The notes under the pieces are model-generated. The model was given only the letters and a program-made list of their open reading frames with translations. It searched no databases and had not been told where the DNA came from. DNA of 64,000 nucleotides from Sequoia sempervirens (taxonomy: Eukaryota > Streptophyta > Pinopsida > Cupressales > Cupressaceae), in NCBI GenBank assembly GCA_007258455.2, contig VDFB02000003.1, positions 38,171,876-38,235,875 of the forward strand, read 5' to 3'. Below, piece after piece: positions 23,943-36,122 of the stretch. Position 1 is the first letter of the stretch, and every line of letters begins with the position of its first letter. The translations under genes were made by a program, and so were the position numbers.

Positions 23943-24487
23943 ATAGGTGACATCGAGGTGCTCTTGAGGTACAAACATCTACATAAACAATGGGTACCCA
24001 AGGAACTTTCTCCAATAAACATTGATTTTTGTGTCAACGAGAGGATATATCGCATAGCACCATCGTCATTACATGGTTTGGGCCTATTTTGCATGGATGA
24101 CATAAAGGTTTGTTATGAAAAAGTTACTAAATGGATGGAGTATGCCGAACCATGTTATAGTTATAAAGATTGGATGCAGTTGGTTCAATATACATGAAGT
24201 ATGTGTAGGTATGCACTATCAGCAAATTATATACAACTAAAAGATAAGGATCAAAATAAAGGAGTGGCTATGTACATTGACGGAAGGCCAAAAGCATAAT
24301 GGAATATTGTCGGGTTTATAAACAGTACACGACCTGGGTCAAAAAATAAGCAACCCAATTGCATATTCGAGGTGTGCGAGGGAAACCGTGTATTCGTATG
24401 TGTGATAAATTCAATAACTGCAAGGGAAGAGTTGCTAATCAATTACAATTTGAATCGCATAAATACAAACACAATTACTATGGGGGT
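23943..24487 (+). pseudogene. SET-domain-like exon, disabled by two stops
   Basis: One frame reads through two stops (TGA 24195-24197, TAA 24297-24299) with SET-type landmarks in the right order. LHGLGLFCMDDIKV corresponds to the SET-N G-x-G-x-F motif, IVGFINSTRPGSKNKQPNC to the GxxNHS/PNC region (His replaced by Ser), and ITAREELLINY to the catalytic-region EEL-xx-Y motif. SET domains transfer methyl groups from S-adenosylmethionine to lysine. Here the canonical Asn-His-Ser is altered to Asn-Ser-Thr, so activity would be doubtful even without the stops. The exon lies 106 bp right of the GGTCT insertion and 1.1 kb before the Transposase_24-like exons on the same strand. The downstream splice junction is not certain. 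Confidence 0.65.
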
Positions 24488-26619
24488 GGTATGTACTATA
24501 TACCATTTTACCCAGCCTCCAATTAATGACTCTAATATACCATTTTATTATTTTATTTTTTTGGGTAAGTCTATTGGTTTCATTTTGGTAATGTTTTTTT
24601 ATATTTAATTTTTGTAACATCGGGACATTTATTGTAGGGGAAAGGCTTTGGCCTAGAGCACAAATCGTGATGCATCTTCAGGTGCTTCTACCCGACAGGT
24701 TTACCTTATTGTAATTGTACAAATTAGATACAAGCAAAATGTTTTATTATTATGTTTTTTTCATAAGTTTATTGGGTTAATTTTGATAATGTTTTTAATA
24801 TTCTTGTCGCAGTCGAATGATTGGGGAAAGGCACTAGCAGTAGAGGTCAACATCAGTAGGGAGGTGCAGTCACTATTATGCGATGATGACATCGCATATT
24901 TTGCAAACCCTCTGGATATGATAAGGGAGACCCAAAAAAAATGCAATGAAGAAATCCTTCAGTTGTTATTCATAGTGCCTCAAATGGATGAGATAAGAGA
25001 AAGGGTTAAAATATTGACTAAGAGAGCACGAAACTTGCAAGTAAGTTGTCATGAGATCTTTAATTATAACATAAGTTCATTGATGGTTTTATATTTTGTA
25101 CTATTTTATGTCATGAACTAAAATATGTGTTATTTTTATAGGATTTTTTGCATCCTCGTGATGTTGTTGGCCATGATCAGGGTACTGCAAGTGCTGCCCA
25201 GGGAGTAAGGGTTGGTACAAGTGTCGATCATGATATTCTTGTGCATACATCACATCATTCGACCCCATCATCTGTGCCTATATTTTTGACTGAAATGTCG
25301 GCAACACATAGCATGCAGGCATCGGGTAGTGCACCCTCTGGCAGCGAACACATGCCAGAACATGCATCAGGACATGTACCTAGGGATGCAGAGGCCACTA
25401 GTATTGGTGATGTTTTAGCAACATTTCCTTGATCTTCCCATTTTACTAGTACAAGAACATTGCCAATCACATTTGTGGTGACTGAGTATTTCGTTCCCAT
25501 AAAGATAGAGAAGGTCCCAAGTACTTTAAAAAAATTTAATTATTATTATATATAATCCTATTGAAATTTACTTATTGATCACTCTTTTTAGACTAATGAT
25601 CCCATGATCTTTTTGCAGGAAATGATGTTTTTTATAAACATCTAAATGATATTACATTGGATATCTTCGGGCCCACCATACATACATGGTGGAATGCCCA
25701 AAATCAAGATTTAAAAGATGAGCTCATTAACCCTTTAGTTGTGTTGTTTGGTAATAACACATTCGACCAAACCAAGGTCCTTAAGAAAGCCGGTACCTAT
25801 CTAAACTATGTGAGGGACCAATATAGGTCACATTTAGAGAAGAACAAAAAGTGCAAGCGTCCCCCCATGATTTCAGAGAGGGAGTGGAAGGACTTGGTGT
25901 TGGATGGAAAGGAGAAGGTTGAAAAGAAAAAAAGGAAAGACACCACCGGGCCAAGGAAGGTATGTGATACTATCAACAATGTAATTATATATTGATTACT
26001 CTTTCTTTTTACATAATCTAACGTATTTTAGACTTTTCATAGGTTGCCCGACACATCGAAGGAAACAAAGGAAAGACTAGAAAAACATGGGCAACACAAA
26101 CTTGGCTCTGGTGGTTATATGAAATTAGTCGCACGAATTGTAAGTATCAATAAATGAAATATTGCATCCAAATAATAAATTGCAAACAATTTTGGTTTTA
26201 TCACACCATAGAAGCAAAATTCATGATCTTATGCAAAAATGCAGGGCTCTAAATTCAACAAAATGCCCACAGAAGAGGACTTGAAGATTGCCTTCCAGCA
26301 AGGCTATGGAGTCATGGCTGAATGCCTAAGACTCTTGACTGGGTAAACACAAGCTTCCACTACATCTGACACACAGGTAAATAAACTCAGTGAAGTTTAT
26401 TTAAAATTGAATACTTGTGCAATCTATTCAATATTAATTTCCACCATGAAGTAATTATGTGCCTATTTGTTTTAAACAGGCAACCAATGATAATACTGCA
26501 CATGACATTGGAATGCATCTTGATGAGGGTGCAACACAACCTGCAGATGAAGGTCATGGTGTGCATCTCGGTACTAGATGTATTCATGTTCTATACAAAA
26601 CGTAGTATGGATTAATACA

Positions 26620-26950
26620 ATTAAACATCTTTAATTCCAATTGGTGTATTAATTAATGTAACCTTTCGTGTTTCAACTTTAGAGCATGTAGAGCGTGATC
26701 AACATGTTGAGCATGACCAGGCTAGACAAGATCAGGAACATAATGTGGCCCCATCAGGTAAAGAAGACCACTCTCATGTTCTTTTAAACATATTTAATTG
26801 CAATTGGTGTATTAATTAATGTAAGCTTTCATGTTTCAACTCCAGAGGATTTAGAGGGTGTTCAGCATGTTGAGCATGAGGCTATAAGACAACATCAGGA
26901 ACATGATGTGGCCCCATCAAGTAAAGAGCACCACTCTAATGTTCTTTTAA
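26620..26950 (+). repeat. Tandem duplication of an exon-intron unit (two 75-nt exons)
   Basis: Exons 26683-26757 and 26846-26920 are both 75 nt, in the same phase. Both read a variant of VEHDQARQDQEHNVAPS. The introns before them share CAATTGGTGTATTAATTAAT. The unit is about 163 bp. The same duplication is present in copy A at about 1690-2020, so it predates the copying. Confidence 0.85.
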
Positions 26951-27018
26951 TTAATGAAATACTTGTAACAATAATAATAAAACATATCAATTTAAAATTT
27001 CTTTGTTATTGCAGTAGA

Positions 27019-27030
27019 CCCCCCCCCCCC
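27019..27030. repeat. Poly(C) run, 12 bases
   Basis: A homopolymer starts 5 bases after the acceptor TTATTGCAG. The corresponding point in the other copy is where the assembly breaks into N. Confidence 0.95.
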
Positions 27031-27289
27031 TTGCAGTGGCCTCCACGTCGTGAGTACACAACTAGGAATACATTAAGATCATGAGCAGAGGCCAGAACAA
27101 CTGAAGGGGGAACAAATGATTTAGAAAACGATACTCCACTTCTTTTTTTAGCTACAAAAATGAAACAAAAAAAAAGTGATTGTAATCATATTATGACAAT
27201 CATATTTTTGATAATATGTTAATGAATGTTAAAAACTAATATTTTTGACAACCATATTTTTGATAATATGTAAAAATTGAAAGAATGAA

Positions 27290-27400
27290 TGTTATGTGTT
27301 AATGAATGAATGTGAATATGTTAATGAATGAATGTTATATGTTAATGAATGAATGTTATATGTTATTAATGGATGAATGAATGAATGTTGTATGTTATAT
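27290..27400. repeat. Minisatellite of GAATGAATGTTATATGTTAAT units
   Basis: Several imperfect copies of an ATGAATG and TTATATGTTA mixture are arranged in tandem. The open frame that starts in it (27377) is not credible as a gene. Confidence 0.75.
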
Positions 27401-27659
27401 GTTACCAATCAACTACTTGTGATTTGGCATTGTTTTCTTCTATCTCACCTTTTCTCTGTAAGAAAGGAGATTCAGCTCTGGGTTTGTGAATTGGGATTTT
27501 TATCTATGCATGCAAAGAAACTAATGGACTTTAATGAGACACATATATGGAGAGTGTATGACATCAAAGGCTACATGATTGTTACCTTTCAAACTTCTGA
27601 TACATTGTCAGATGATAATTGTTAATGTTCCAGTTCTCTGAGGGAAGATGTTTGAACAA

Positions 27660-28093
27660 ATAATTTTTTTTTAAAACTACAGGTTTTTTCACAATTTCGA
27701 CGAACATAGCCCGACAAACCACAAAAATTTGTGACGAGGTTGTTGTACATGCGACGTAGTTTTTGTCATAATGACAATGATGATTTTATCCACCTCGTTG
27801 GAAAATGGACAAATGTTTGGTTTTTTTTTATGATTTCAAATGGGCGTTCTACAACGTTTTGTGATTTTCTGCATTGATAGATGGACGAAATTACGTTGAT
27901 TTTGCGATGGACACTAAAAATTTTCGTGGCACTGACCAACAATGTTGGGTCATGGTTTTGACATATAAAACTTGGTCATTAAAGCAATGAAAAATACAAC
28001 GAAATTTAAATCAGTGTTGTGTGGGTAAGTCGACAATATTTTGTCGATATGTCATGAAACATTCGTCGGAATTTGTAGTCAAATACAGTAGTG
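27660..28093 (+). mobile_element. CACTA element 3' terminus with subterminal repeats
   Basis: Read on the minus strand from 28093 the sequence begins CACTACTGTATTTGACTAC, the diagnostic CACTA terminal motif. The subterminal 400 bp carries many CGACGAA or GACGAA cores in both orientations (for example 27697, 27900, 28060), typical of En/Spm transposase binding sites. The adjoining 3 bases on the outside are ACC, a candidate 3-bp target duplication. I could not find the partner terminus in the window, so the left end is probably beyond position 1 or lost. Confidence 0.8.
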
Positions 28094-28259
28094 ACCCCTT
28101 CTAAATAAAACTCAAAATCATCATAAAACCATAATTAATAAATCATTTAAGCTTCAGAAATAATCCGATGTCATTTACTATCAAAACAAAAGTTGTATAA
28201 ATAAAAAAAAATCCATGAAGCCATCCATCCAAAGAGAAAATAATCAATGTAAGAATTTG

Positions 28260-28720
28260 AGCAATATAAGTCCAAAGGGTTATGTTGTAATGGTAATGGA
28301 ATCACCATAAGAGCACAACTGAGGAACAAATTCTTGTGAATGTAATTATGTGATCCATAACTCTATTGGTCATGTGGCACAATTGTGCTATAACAAATAC
28401 AAGATGCATTCATGTGTGTCCCAAGTTTAATGTGGCTATGTTGTGATAGAAATGGAGGAACTCATATGAGCACAATTTATGTACAAATCACTATCATCAC
28501 AATTAGGTGTCAATCATCATTGGATGCATTTAGGTTGACTCAAGTTTAATAGGTTACGATGTAATGATAGCATGATCCAAGAGCGATTACCTCTTGCTGC
28601 AATAAAGAGCCTATAACTCTGGTTGATAGGCTGAGAAGTTGTGTTAAATCAATTATGTAGTGCATTCAAGCACAACCCAAGTTTAATGGGCTATTCTAGA
28701 GAGTGATCAATATTTTCTAA
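28260..28720. repeat. Degenerate tandem array, about 125-150 bp period
   Basis: An anchor of the form CAAGTTTAATGGGCTATGTTGTGATAG recurs near 28268, 28419, 28544 and 28679. Divergence between units is high. It is not a CRISPR: units are long and degenerate, with no spacer logic. Confidence 0.6.
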
Positions 28721-30058
28721 ACCTTATGAATGTTACTTAAAAGTGTACAACTTAAACTACAAACCAAGTTTGTTACATACTTAAATGCAATCTTGGGTTA
28801 CCACAAACTATAATAATGTGATTTGCTAATAACCATTATGGAAAGTATTAAAGCAAGACCCATGCTATATAGGATACATTTCCCTGATCAATTTTACATA
28901 CCTTAATGATCAAACACAAGCTTCCCACACACTCTAGGATACAATCCAAGATCATACCACAACCCTGTCAAGACAGCTAATTTTCTGACCCAAGATTTAA
29001 GGTTGTTTTTTAATACCAATAGAAGCATTGGTAAGAGCATGACTAGGGTAAAAACCCTAGGCCTCCGTAGAAACATAAACCATAACTCTAGTGGATTAGT
29101 GAGGTTGAAATACCAGAAAGATTGAGACATTGTAGCCAATAACAAAATCTTGCAATCTAAATATTGTAGCCAATAACAAGCACACTATGTACTATGTAGC
29201 TCAGTGACATTTGTAAATGCAATATATGATAAGAAGAATGACAGTCACTTGAGGTGTGATAGTCAAAAAGAGGCTGAGCAGTGACAAGATAATAAAGCTC
29301 AAACCTTGCATAGTAAAGTAGAGATTTTAACAATGAGTTTCCCTACCCCCTTGTTGACCTTAAGGGTTTTTCAAATGCTTTTGGCAGTGTTAGACAAGGA
29401 AAATGCAATTAGGGAATGACTGTCCAAATGAAGTAACAATGGTAATCACAAGTTCAATGTTTCTTCTTAGCCATTGTATAATGGAGGTAGTCGATTACAT
29501 GTTTGAGCAGTGTTTTGAGACTCATCAAAGATGGGAGAATAGTGAATAATACCTTGTGGAATGTGAAGTAGTGACAATAAGGTTGAAGGATCTTAAGACC
29601 CACAATACCATGAAACAATGAGTCCCCTATAGTAAGTAAGTAGGCAGTCTATAGGGCATAGTTTTATTTTATAGAAGGATGCTCATGAAAGGAATCTTCA
29701 AGTGATAGTGAGTGAGTTGTTTGAGATTGTAGCTAAGGGTGCAATATCCAGTCTTAAAGGAAATTAGCAAAGTAGTAAATGTCCAAGAAAATAAAATCAT
29801 ACATAACAAACAATTCACAATGTTATCTTGCATAAGGCCTTGAGTTTGAAGACAAAAATCTCATTATATCTTGATGAAAGTAGTGACCTTAATGGTCAAT
29901 CACTTGAAACCATGATTTAAAACATGCTATTGTGCTTATGGAGGCAACGCCTTAAGCAAGGTAGTGAGTGGTGGTTTGGAACAATGGTACGTATAAAGGA
30001 CTTGCTTTATATGCATACTATGCAGTCTATATTAAGACAAGATTCTTAGAAGAGATTG
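28721..30058. other. Gene-free stretch between the CACTA end and the Ty3 element
   Basis: Short frames only. No domain, repeat boundary or RNA gene was recognised. Confidence 0.5.
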
Positions 30059-33000
30059 TCTAACGCCCCGCCTTGGTTGTCGTTAAAACAAAGTGTAAAG
30101 AATGAAATTAACTGGACAATATTTTTTTTTATAAGATATTTAGTTACACAATTTCCATAAGGTTTCCAAGACGATGTTACTTAAACATATTAAATAATCT
30201 CAACACATTATTTCACAAAACTTAAGTACAAATTTAAAATCATGAAAGATCAAGTTTACAAAATTTAATACAATAGAATATCCATATGTCTAGATTACAA
30301 CAAGTGAGATTTCAAAGAATCTCAACACATCAAAATGATGATACAATGGGAACTCTCTTATACAAGAGGTAAATATACAAAGAGGATAATGATTACATCA
30401 TATCCAACATCCATATTCATGAACACGTTTCGCATCCACTGTCACGAACAATGAAGAAACTGGTACCAGCTGTGAGTATAGCATCAACTGCATGAAAATC
30501 CAAGGAAGGTATAGCATGATTTCCTCCCAACCACGTGGAACCCGAAGGTCCACTCCCTTCATGCTAAGAGATAATGACAGGTCCACAAACAATGAAGACA
30601 GAACATTACATTTACGTGGCTTACACTCACATTACGACATAACGATATCAAATCATAACAAAAAAACTCTCAATGACAAACACTACAAAAGACAACTTAA
30701 CACGAAGAGTTACAATCATGAAATAGACAAAGAGTGTCATCACACTGTCGGGATAGGTTACCCTGGTGAATCTTCCTAGACTACCGGCCCTCTCCAAGAG
30801 TTACCCTGGCAGCCTCTACCGATTCCCGACCCCTATGCAGACTAATGTGGAGTCGCTTCATCTTTCGAGAAGACAAGATGATGACTAGCCATTCTAGGCC
30901 TTCTCAGCATTTTCTCAATCTAAACGAGCATTAAGAAAGTAGGCGAGGAAAACTTTTATCTAAATTAATGTTTAGTTCTACCCAACCCCTAATTCTTTAG
31001 TTAGGTTTTCACTGAATTGACACACCTACGATAGGTTACCCAGACAATCTCTTAAGGATTTCAGCCCCTACCGCAAGCCACTCTTTCTATAACATGACTC
31101 AACATATAAAAGTCTAGGGTAGCTACCAAACACAAAGATCAAAACCGCAATGTTTACGTCTTTCACTAGAGGATGACCATAATCTCTAAGACGTCTCTTT
31201 TGACAAAAACAACGATGTAAAGCTATACCCCCAAAATAAAGATCATCATAATAGAGCAATGCAATTAAAATGTAATGTACTTAACAATACTATATTTTCT
31301 TCCCTAACTTTTAAAGAAATGAAAATAAACATCATCAACATTACATTAACTATATACACCAAATCATTATAATTTACCAAACTTCATGAATTAAATGTTC
31401 TTAATAAACAATTTATCGGTACTATTATTTGATTATAATTTCAAGGAAAATACATCTATTTTTAACAGAGTTAGGATATTATAAATCCTATATATTTACA
31501 AATCAAACACTTAAAAGCAATACAATTCACTATATATTTATATATATAGAGTGAATGAAGAATCTTATGTATTATTTTTTTAATAAGAAGGAAACAAATT
31601 ACGTATCATAAAACCTATAGTCCTTCCTATAACATCTTTTCTCATTCCTAAACTCTCAATTAACCAATACTTACGTTTTAAAAATATCTACCAATTAATA
31701 GTTGAAAAACTATAATTTCCTTACAAAAATATTGCCACTGATATTGCATGCAATGGTACATCGCACTAGGGTTGAGTAGTAGTTTTCAATACATAACCAT
31801 AAGAATTAAACAGGAAACCATGCAACATGCACTTAAGTCGATATAAATTCATCATAAGTATTTATTGAGAATAACTAACAGTCTTCTAACTTATGTGCAT
31901 GATTATACAATACCCACGCCATACCAAAAGATTTGAATTACAAGTTGTGTTTAATGTCAGATATACATTTTGATTTTTTAGCAATATCAAATATTTTTGT
32001 GACAGTTTACTAATCTAAATATTAGATATTTATCAGAAACGAAACAACATTGGTTTCACAAGAAGGATATTTTATAAAGATGAGATATACAGAGATATCC
32101 AATTAAGATTAGTTTCCTTATAGCTATAATCTAACTCGCCATTACCAATCAGACACACTAGTACGGTGGAAAAAGTAAATTCTAAGGTTACTGAGCTTAA
32201 ATATCGACTTATCAGTTGAAAAAGGAAGGCATTCAAGTCATCGATATTCATAGATGCAGACACGACAAACAATACGCATGTAAAAAAAAATACAAAGTAG
32301 TACGACATCTCAGCGTAAACTTCCTTTGTCTAATAATTAAAGGACAACTAATGAAAAGCAATACAAATATATGTGGTTATATTTGCTAGTTATTCTATCA
32401 AATCTCAAGCTACAGCCGTGCACCATCTATGGGAAGAAAATTTATGATAAATAAATAAAATCTACTCTTCAAAACAAGAAAATCGACACCAAAGTCAATC
32501 TATAGAGATTTTAAGGAAGCTGCACACGGATCTAATAGGTAGATTATATAAAAGTTGAATAATATTAATCTACAGGTGACTGTAAATGAAAATATCAGAA
32601 TTCAAGATTCACACTAAGTAATGTTAAATTCATAGGTTCCAAGAATGGACAGTACAATAAAATATTAACTTTATATCCCTAAGCGCAACTTCTATAATGA
32701 TTAGTTTGGAGATAAATAGTTTAAGATTATATAAAGAAAAGGGCTATAGGCAATTTTAATGATAAATAAATACCCTTCTGATTTCATAAAGTTATAATTC
32801 TCAGCATAAAATACCATGGATACCATACTGCCTAAATTTTTTTTTTACTACAACCATTTAAATGTCTAGATCAAGAGTTTGTGTTAAAACTATTTTGAAA
32901 ATAAAGAAAACACTTCAACCCTTTCTAAGAATCTCAAATTCATGCAATTACAATCATCTTCCAGCCAAATTAAAGACAATATCAGATCTGGAATATTTTA

Positions 33001-33615
33001 TTTGCAGAATGTTTTTTATTCTTTTCTACTTTAAAGTTTGAATACTCTTCTAATCTGTTTCTTTTGTGGTTTGTGCAGGTTCAACAAAACAATTTCTTTA
33101 TTGAACAATAAATCCAACATTAAATTCCAAAAAATTCAGCACAAGAAATAAAATTACAGAAGAAAAACTTGTTTTGAAGTTTGATAACTAGCTGAAAACG
33201 ATTCTTTAAAAATTTATCAATTCCTCAATCAATTCACCAGACTTTGATGAAGAAATATAAATCAATCCAACTCAAATTATACTTGTAACCAAAATCTTCA
33301 GGTAAAAGTTTTTTCTGAAACGATTGCCATGCAAAATTTTCTAAAAACTGCTGCCGTCCAAAATTTATTCAAATTCTTCTCGTGAAAATGTAAAATTACA
33401 ACCCCCAAAAGATATTCATGCATTCAATTCTCTCAATCACTAAAACTTAACTGATATATCATTATGCATTCAAAATAGATCAATCAATTCAACTTCCACC
33501 TTTAATATCAAATCAAAAAATTTTAACTTGAAATCAAAGATTCCTATGATATTGAAAATATCTTTTCTTTAAAATATCTATTTCCTCATAATTCCAGTTT
33601 ACACAAATAAATCAG

Positions 33616-33650
<35 letters not shown>

Positions 33651-34389
33651 AATTAAAAACATTTACAAAGAAATAACTTTCACTTTTAAATTCGATAACT
33701 TATTTAATTTTAAATTAATAAATTAAATCACAAACATAACCATAAACATTTTATAAACACATTAACAGATATTCGTTAAACTTAAATATTAATTCCCAAA
33801 CACAAAAAAAATACAAACAAACATGACACATAGAATAAACTGGACAACAACAACAGGTAACAAATAGATACTCGTTCGATAAAGAACGATGGTTCAAAAA
33901 GGACCTGTCAATACCTCCAATCAACATGATTTTATTAAGTTAGGGTACGCTCAGACCTAACAAGCAGGTGGAGCTGTTACCCGGTACATGTATCTGCAGG
34001 AAACATCAACGTTAGAACATATATACTTATGTCAGAAAACACCACCGTGAAGAAGAATTGTAGCATAGCAGGGTACTCACGAATGAGTAATGCTACACTG
34101 TCTTCTTCACCGACACAGACGAGCAAGATAAATCATAAGAAATTATTACAACATGATAACCATAAGAAAAATTCGTAAGCAAATAAACCATATCATGTAC
34201 GTGTCTATCTCAGTATCATCAAACTAACACAACCAGACAACTAGGATGTCAATGTATTATCCACGAAATACAAAACAACATAATATCAAAGTCACCTCTG
34301 AAAAGAAACAACATAGTATCATAATCCACTAAAGCATCAATCAAGCAAAATAAAACTAAACAGAGTGTCGAAACTGGAGGGACACTACA
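30059..34389 (-). repeat. Ty3 LTR, left (3' LTR)
   Basis: The left end TCTAACGCCCCGCC is a mutated TGTAACGCCC start. The right end is GACACTACA, next to the polypurine tract. It includes an (AT)n tract at about 33617-33646. Confidence 0.88.
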
Positions 34390-34402
34390 TCCTCCCCCCT
34401 TA
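34390..34402 (-). other. Polypurine tract, left
   Basis: AAGGGGGGAGGA on the minus strand immediately precedes the LTR start TGTAGTGTC. It primes plus-strand DNA synthesis in LTR elements. Confidence 0.88.
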
Positions 34403-34411
34403 GGATAAGGC

Positions 34412-34600
34412 TTACTCCTGGAAGCCTGCAAATAAATAAGGATAAAGCTCATGCATGCGTGTTGCATCCTCCCAAGTAGCTAATGCCTCATCACTAGGAT
34501 CCCATTGAACCCTCACCTGATCAACGTATCGACCCCTGAGAATCAACTCCTGACACTGAAGGACGTGCACGGTTCCCAAAGAACGATGCCTAGCCTCCAC
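34412..34600 (-). pseudogene. Chromodomain end of pol (left copy)
   Basis: The reading VRVQWDPSDEALATWEDATRM then LYPYLFAGFQE and a stop at 34412-34414 has the layout of the C-terminal chromodomain of plant chromoviruses. This domain follows integrase and can guide insertion to heterochromatin. It is directly fused by deletion to the start of protease upstream. Confidence 0.8.
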
Positions 34601-34689
34601 CAGAAACCTCTCTGACTACACCCTAGAGCTCGACTTGGCGGTTATCCACCGTGGTAAACACCCTATGTGATCTGCCTGTGTCTCCTACT

Positions 34690-35975
34690 GTCGGCTCTGA
34701 AGCCTTCGGTCTCTAACTAAACCTAGAAGTACCCTTCTGAGGACATTGTCGAGTAATGTGACCCTGTTGACCACAAGTGAAACATTCTATACTCCTCCTA
34801 AATCCTCTATCACCTAGAGGTACACTAGACCGTGGAAAACTACCTCCACTAACCGCAGAATGAGAACTTTGTGCTGGTTGATCAAAATGGTCACATTGAT
34901 CTTGTTCCCAACTTTGATCTCTCTCTTTTTGAATCCAACCACCACTATGTTGAGATCGAGAACTATTACCCTATTGAGATTGAGTATTCTTATTCTTTGG
35001 TGGGTAACGTTGTTGCTGCTATACACCCTTAGCGGGTGCCTATTGGTTTCGAGAGGAACCTCCTGTCTGTATCTGACCACCTCGCGGACTGAAACCTATA
35101 GTAGGTGCACTACCTATCTGGACACCTGTATGTCCACCCAAGGCCATATTCAGACTCTCCTCCACAATACGTGCCTTCTCCACAGCAACCTCCATAGTCT
35201 TCAGCTCGAAGACTCTGACTCCACCGCTAATACAGGCGTTTAAGCCCCTGATGAAATGTTGCACCAACATCGCCTCATCGTCCACAATCCCTGCATATTG
35301 TTTGAGCTCATAAAACTTGCACTCAAACTGTTCCACAGACATAGCCATCTGACGTAGATCATGAAACTCATATGCACGTCGCTGCCTCCAATGCTCAAAC
35401 AAAAAACGTGCTCTGAATCTCTCTAGGAACATATCCCACGAGACTGCACCAATCTCCAAATGGAGCTTCTGCTCCTCCAAACGCCACCAAGTAGAGGCAA
35501 AGCCTCTAAGATGTATTATGGTACAACAAGCACAGGTATTGCTGCCATAAGGATGCATCACAAAGCATTGTCCCAAGTCAATCAACCAATTTTCTGCTTC
35601 TAGACCACCACCAGATCCATCAAATTTAGGAGGGCGTGCCCTCAACAAATCTCGCATATGACCAACAATGATGGCATCTTGCTGCATTGTGTCATCAAAT
35701 CTCCTCGGAGATCTATCACGTTCCCTAATCACTTCCTGTTCCACCTCTTGTCTTGGTCCAAGTCGAGCTAGGAACTCTTCTAGTAAAGGGCGTAACTGTG
35801 ATCCCTCTAACACTGATTGTTCCAAAATCTATTCCTCATTTCCCTGATCCAACTTTGGACCCAATTGTTCTTCTTGTACACTCTAATGAGGGCTCAGAGG
35901 GGGAGTAACCTGGCGGTTCGGCCCACGACCACCACCTCGGCCTTGACCATGACCTCTACCACGATGCCTAGGCAT
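34690..35975 (-). pseudogene. Ty3/gypsy gag with CCHC zinc knuckle, decayed
   Basis: The start ATG at 35975 gives MPRHRGRGHGQGRGGGRG. TAG stops are at 35883-35885 and 35829-35831. The open part 35040-35825 (261 residues) holds the Retrotrans_gag core (LIDLGQCF...WWRLEEQK...FLERFRARFLFEHWRQRRAYEFHDLRQ). Further stops follow, near 35040 and in the Gln/Ser-rich spacer. The frame then continues into a zinc knuckle CFTCGQQGHITRQC (C-x2-C-x4-H-x4-C) near 34745-34790. Gag packages the element RNA into virus-like particles. At least five stops make this copy inactive. Confidence 0.88.
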
Positions 35976-36106
35976 GATCCTACACAAAACCCAAGACAAG
36001 TCTAGTTATAAGACAAACAAACAAACAGGAAAAACACAACAACCAAATCTAACATCTAAGTCAACCTAGTGGGCTCATAAAACCAGAGCACCCAGCGTTA
36101 GAACTT

Positions 36107-36119
36107 GGCTCTGATACCA
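36107..36119 (-). other. Primer-binding site, tRNA-iMet type
   Basis: The minus strand reads TGGTATCAGAGCC, the standard plant retroelement primer site complementary to initiator tRNA-Met. It sits 3 bases inside the right LTR. Confidence 0.92.
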
Positions 36120-36122
36120 ATC

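Larger units (their letters stand above)
24813..27130 (+). pseudogene. Multi-exon CACTA-associated gene with Transposase_24-like domain, copy B
   Basis: The exons, with splice sites read from sequence, are 24813-25040 (SNDWGKALAVEV..., helical); 25142 to about 25530 (low complexity; TGA 25430-25432); 25619-25959 (Transposase_24-like, PPMISEREWKDLV); 26032-26139 (HRLPDTSKE...KLGSGGYMKLVARI); 26245-26376 (in-frame TAA 26344-26346); about 26480-26570; 26683-26757; 26846-26920; and 27015 onward. A further 61-nt exon, 24638-24698, with TAG 24654-24656, probably precedes these. Phases match at most junctions. The Ptta/En/Spm domain is the known DNA-binding/accessory partner of CACTA transposases. 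Retained introns mean this copy moved, if at all, as DNA. The HVEHDQ-type repeats in the last exons are short and His/Glu-rich. Confidence 0.65.

Noticed and set aside
27377..27625. 82-codon frame after the minisatellite
   Set aside because: It starts inside the repeat, has no splice context and resembles no protein.
28260..28720. Regular repeats that might suggest a CRISPR-like array
   Set aside because: Units are over 120 bp, highly diverged and without spacer structure, in plant nuclear DNA.
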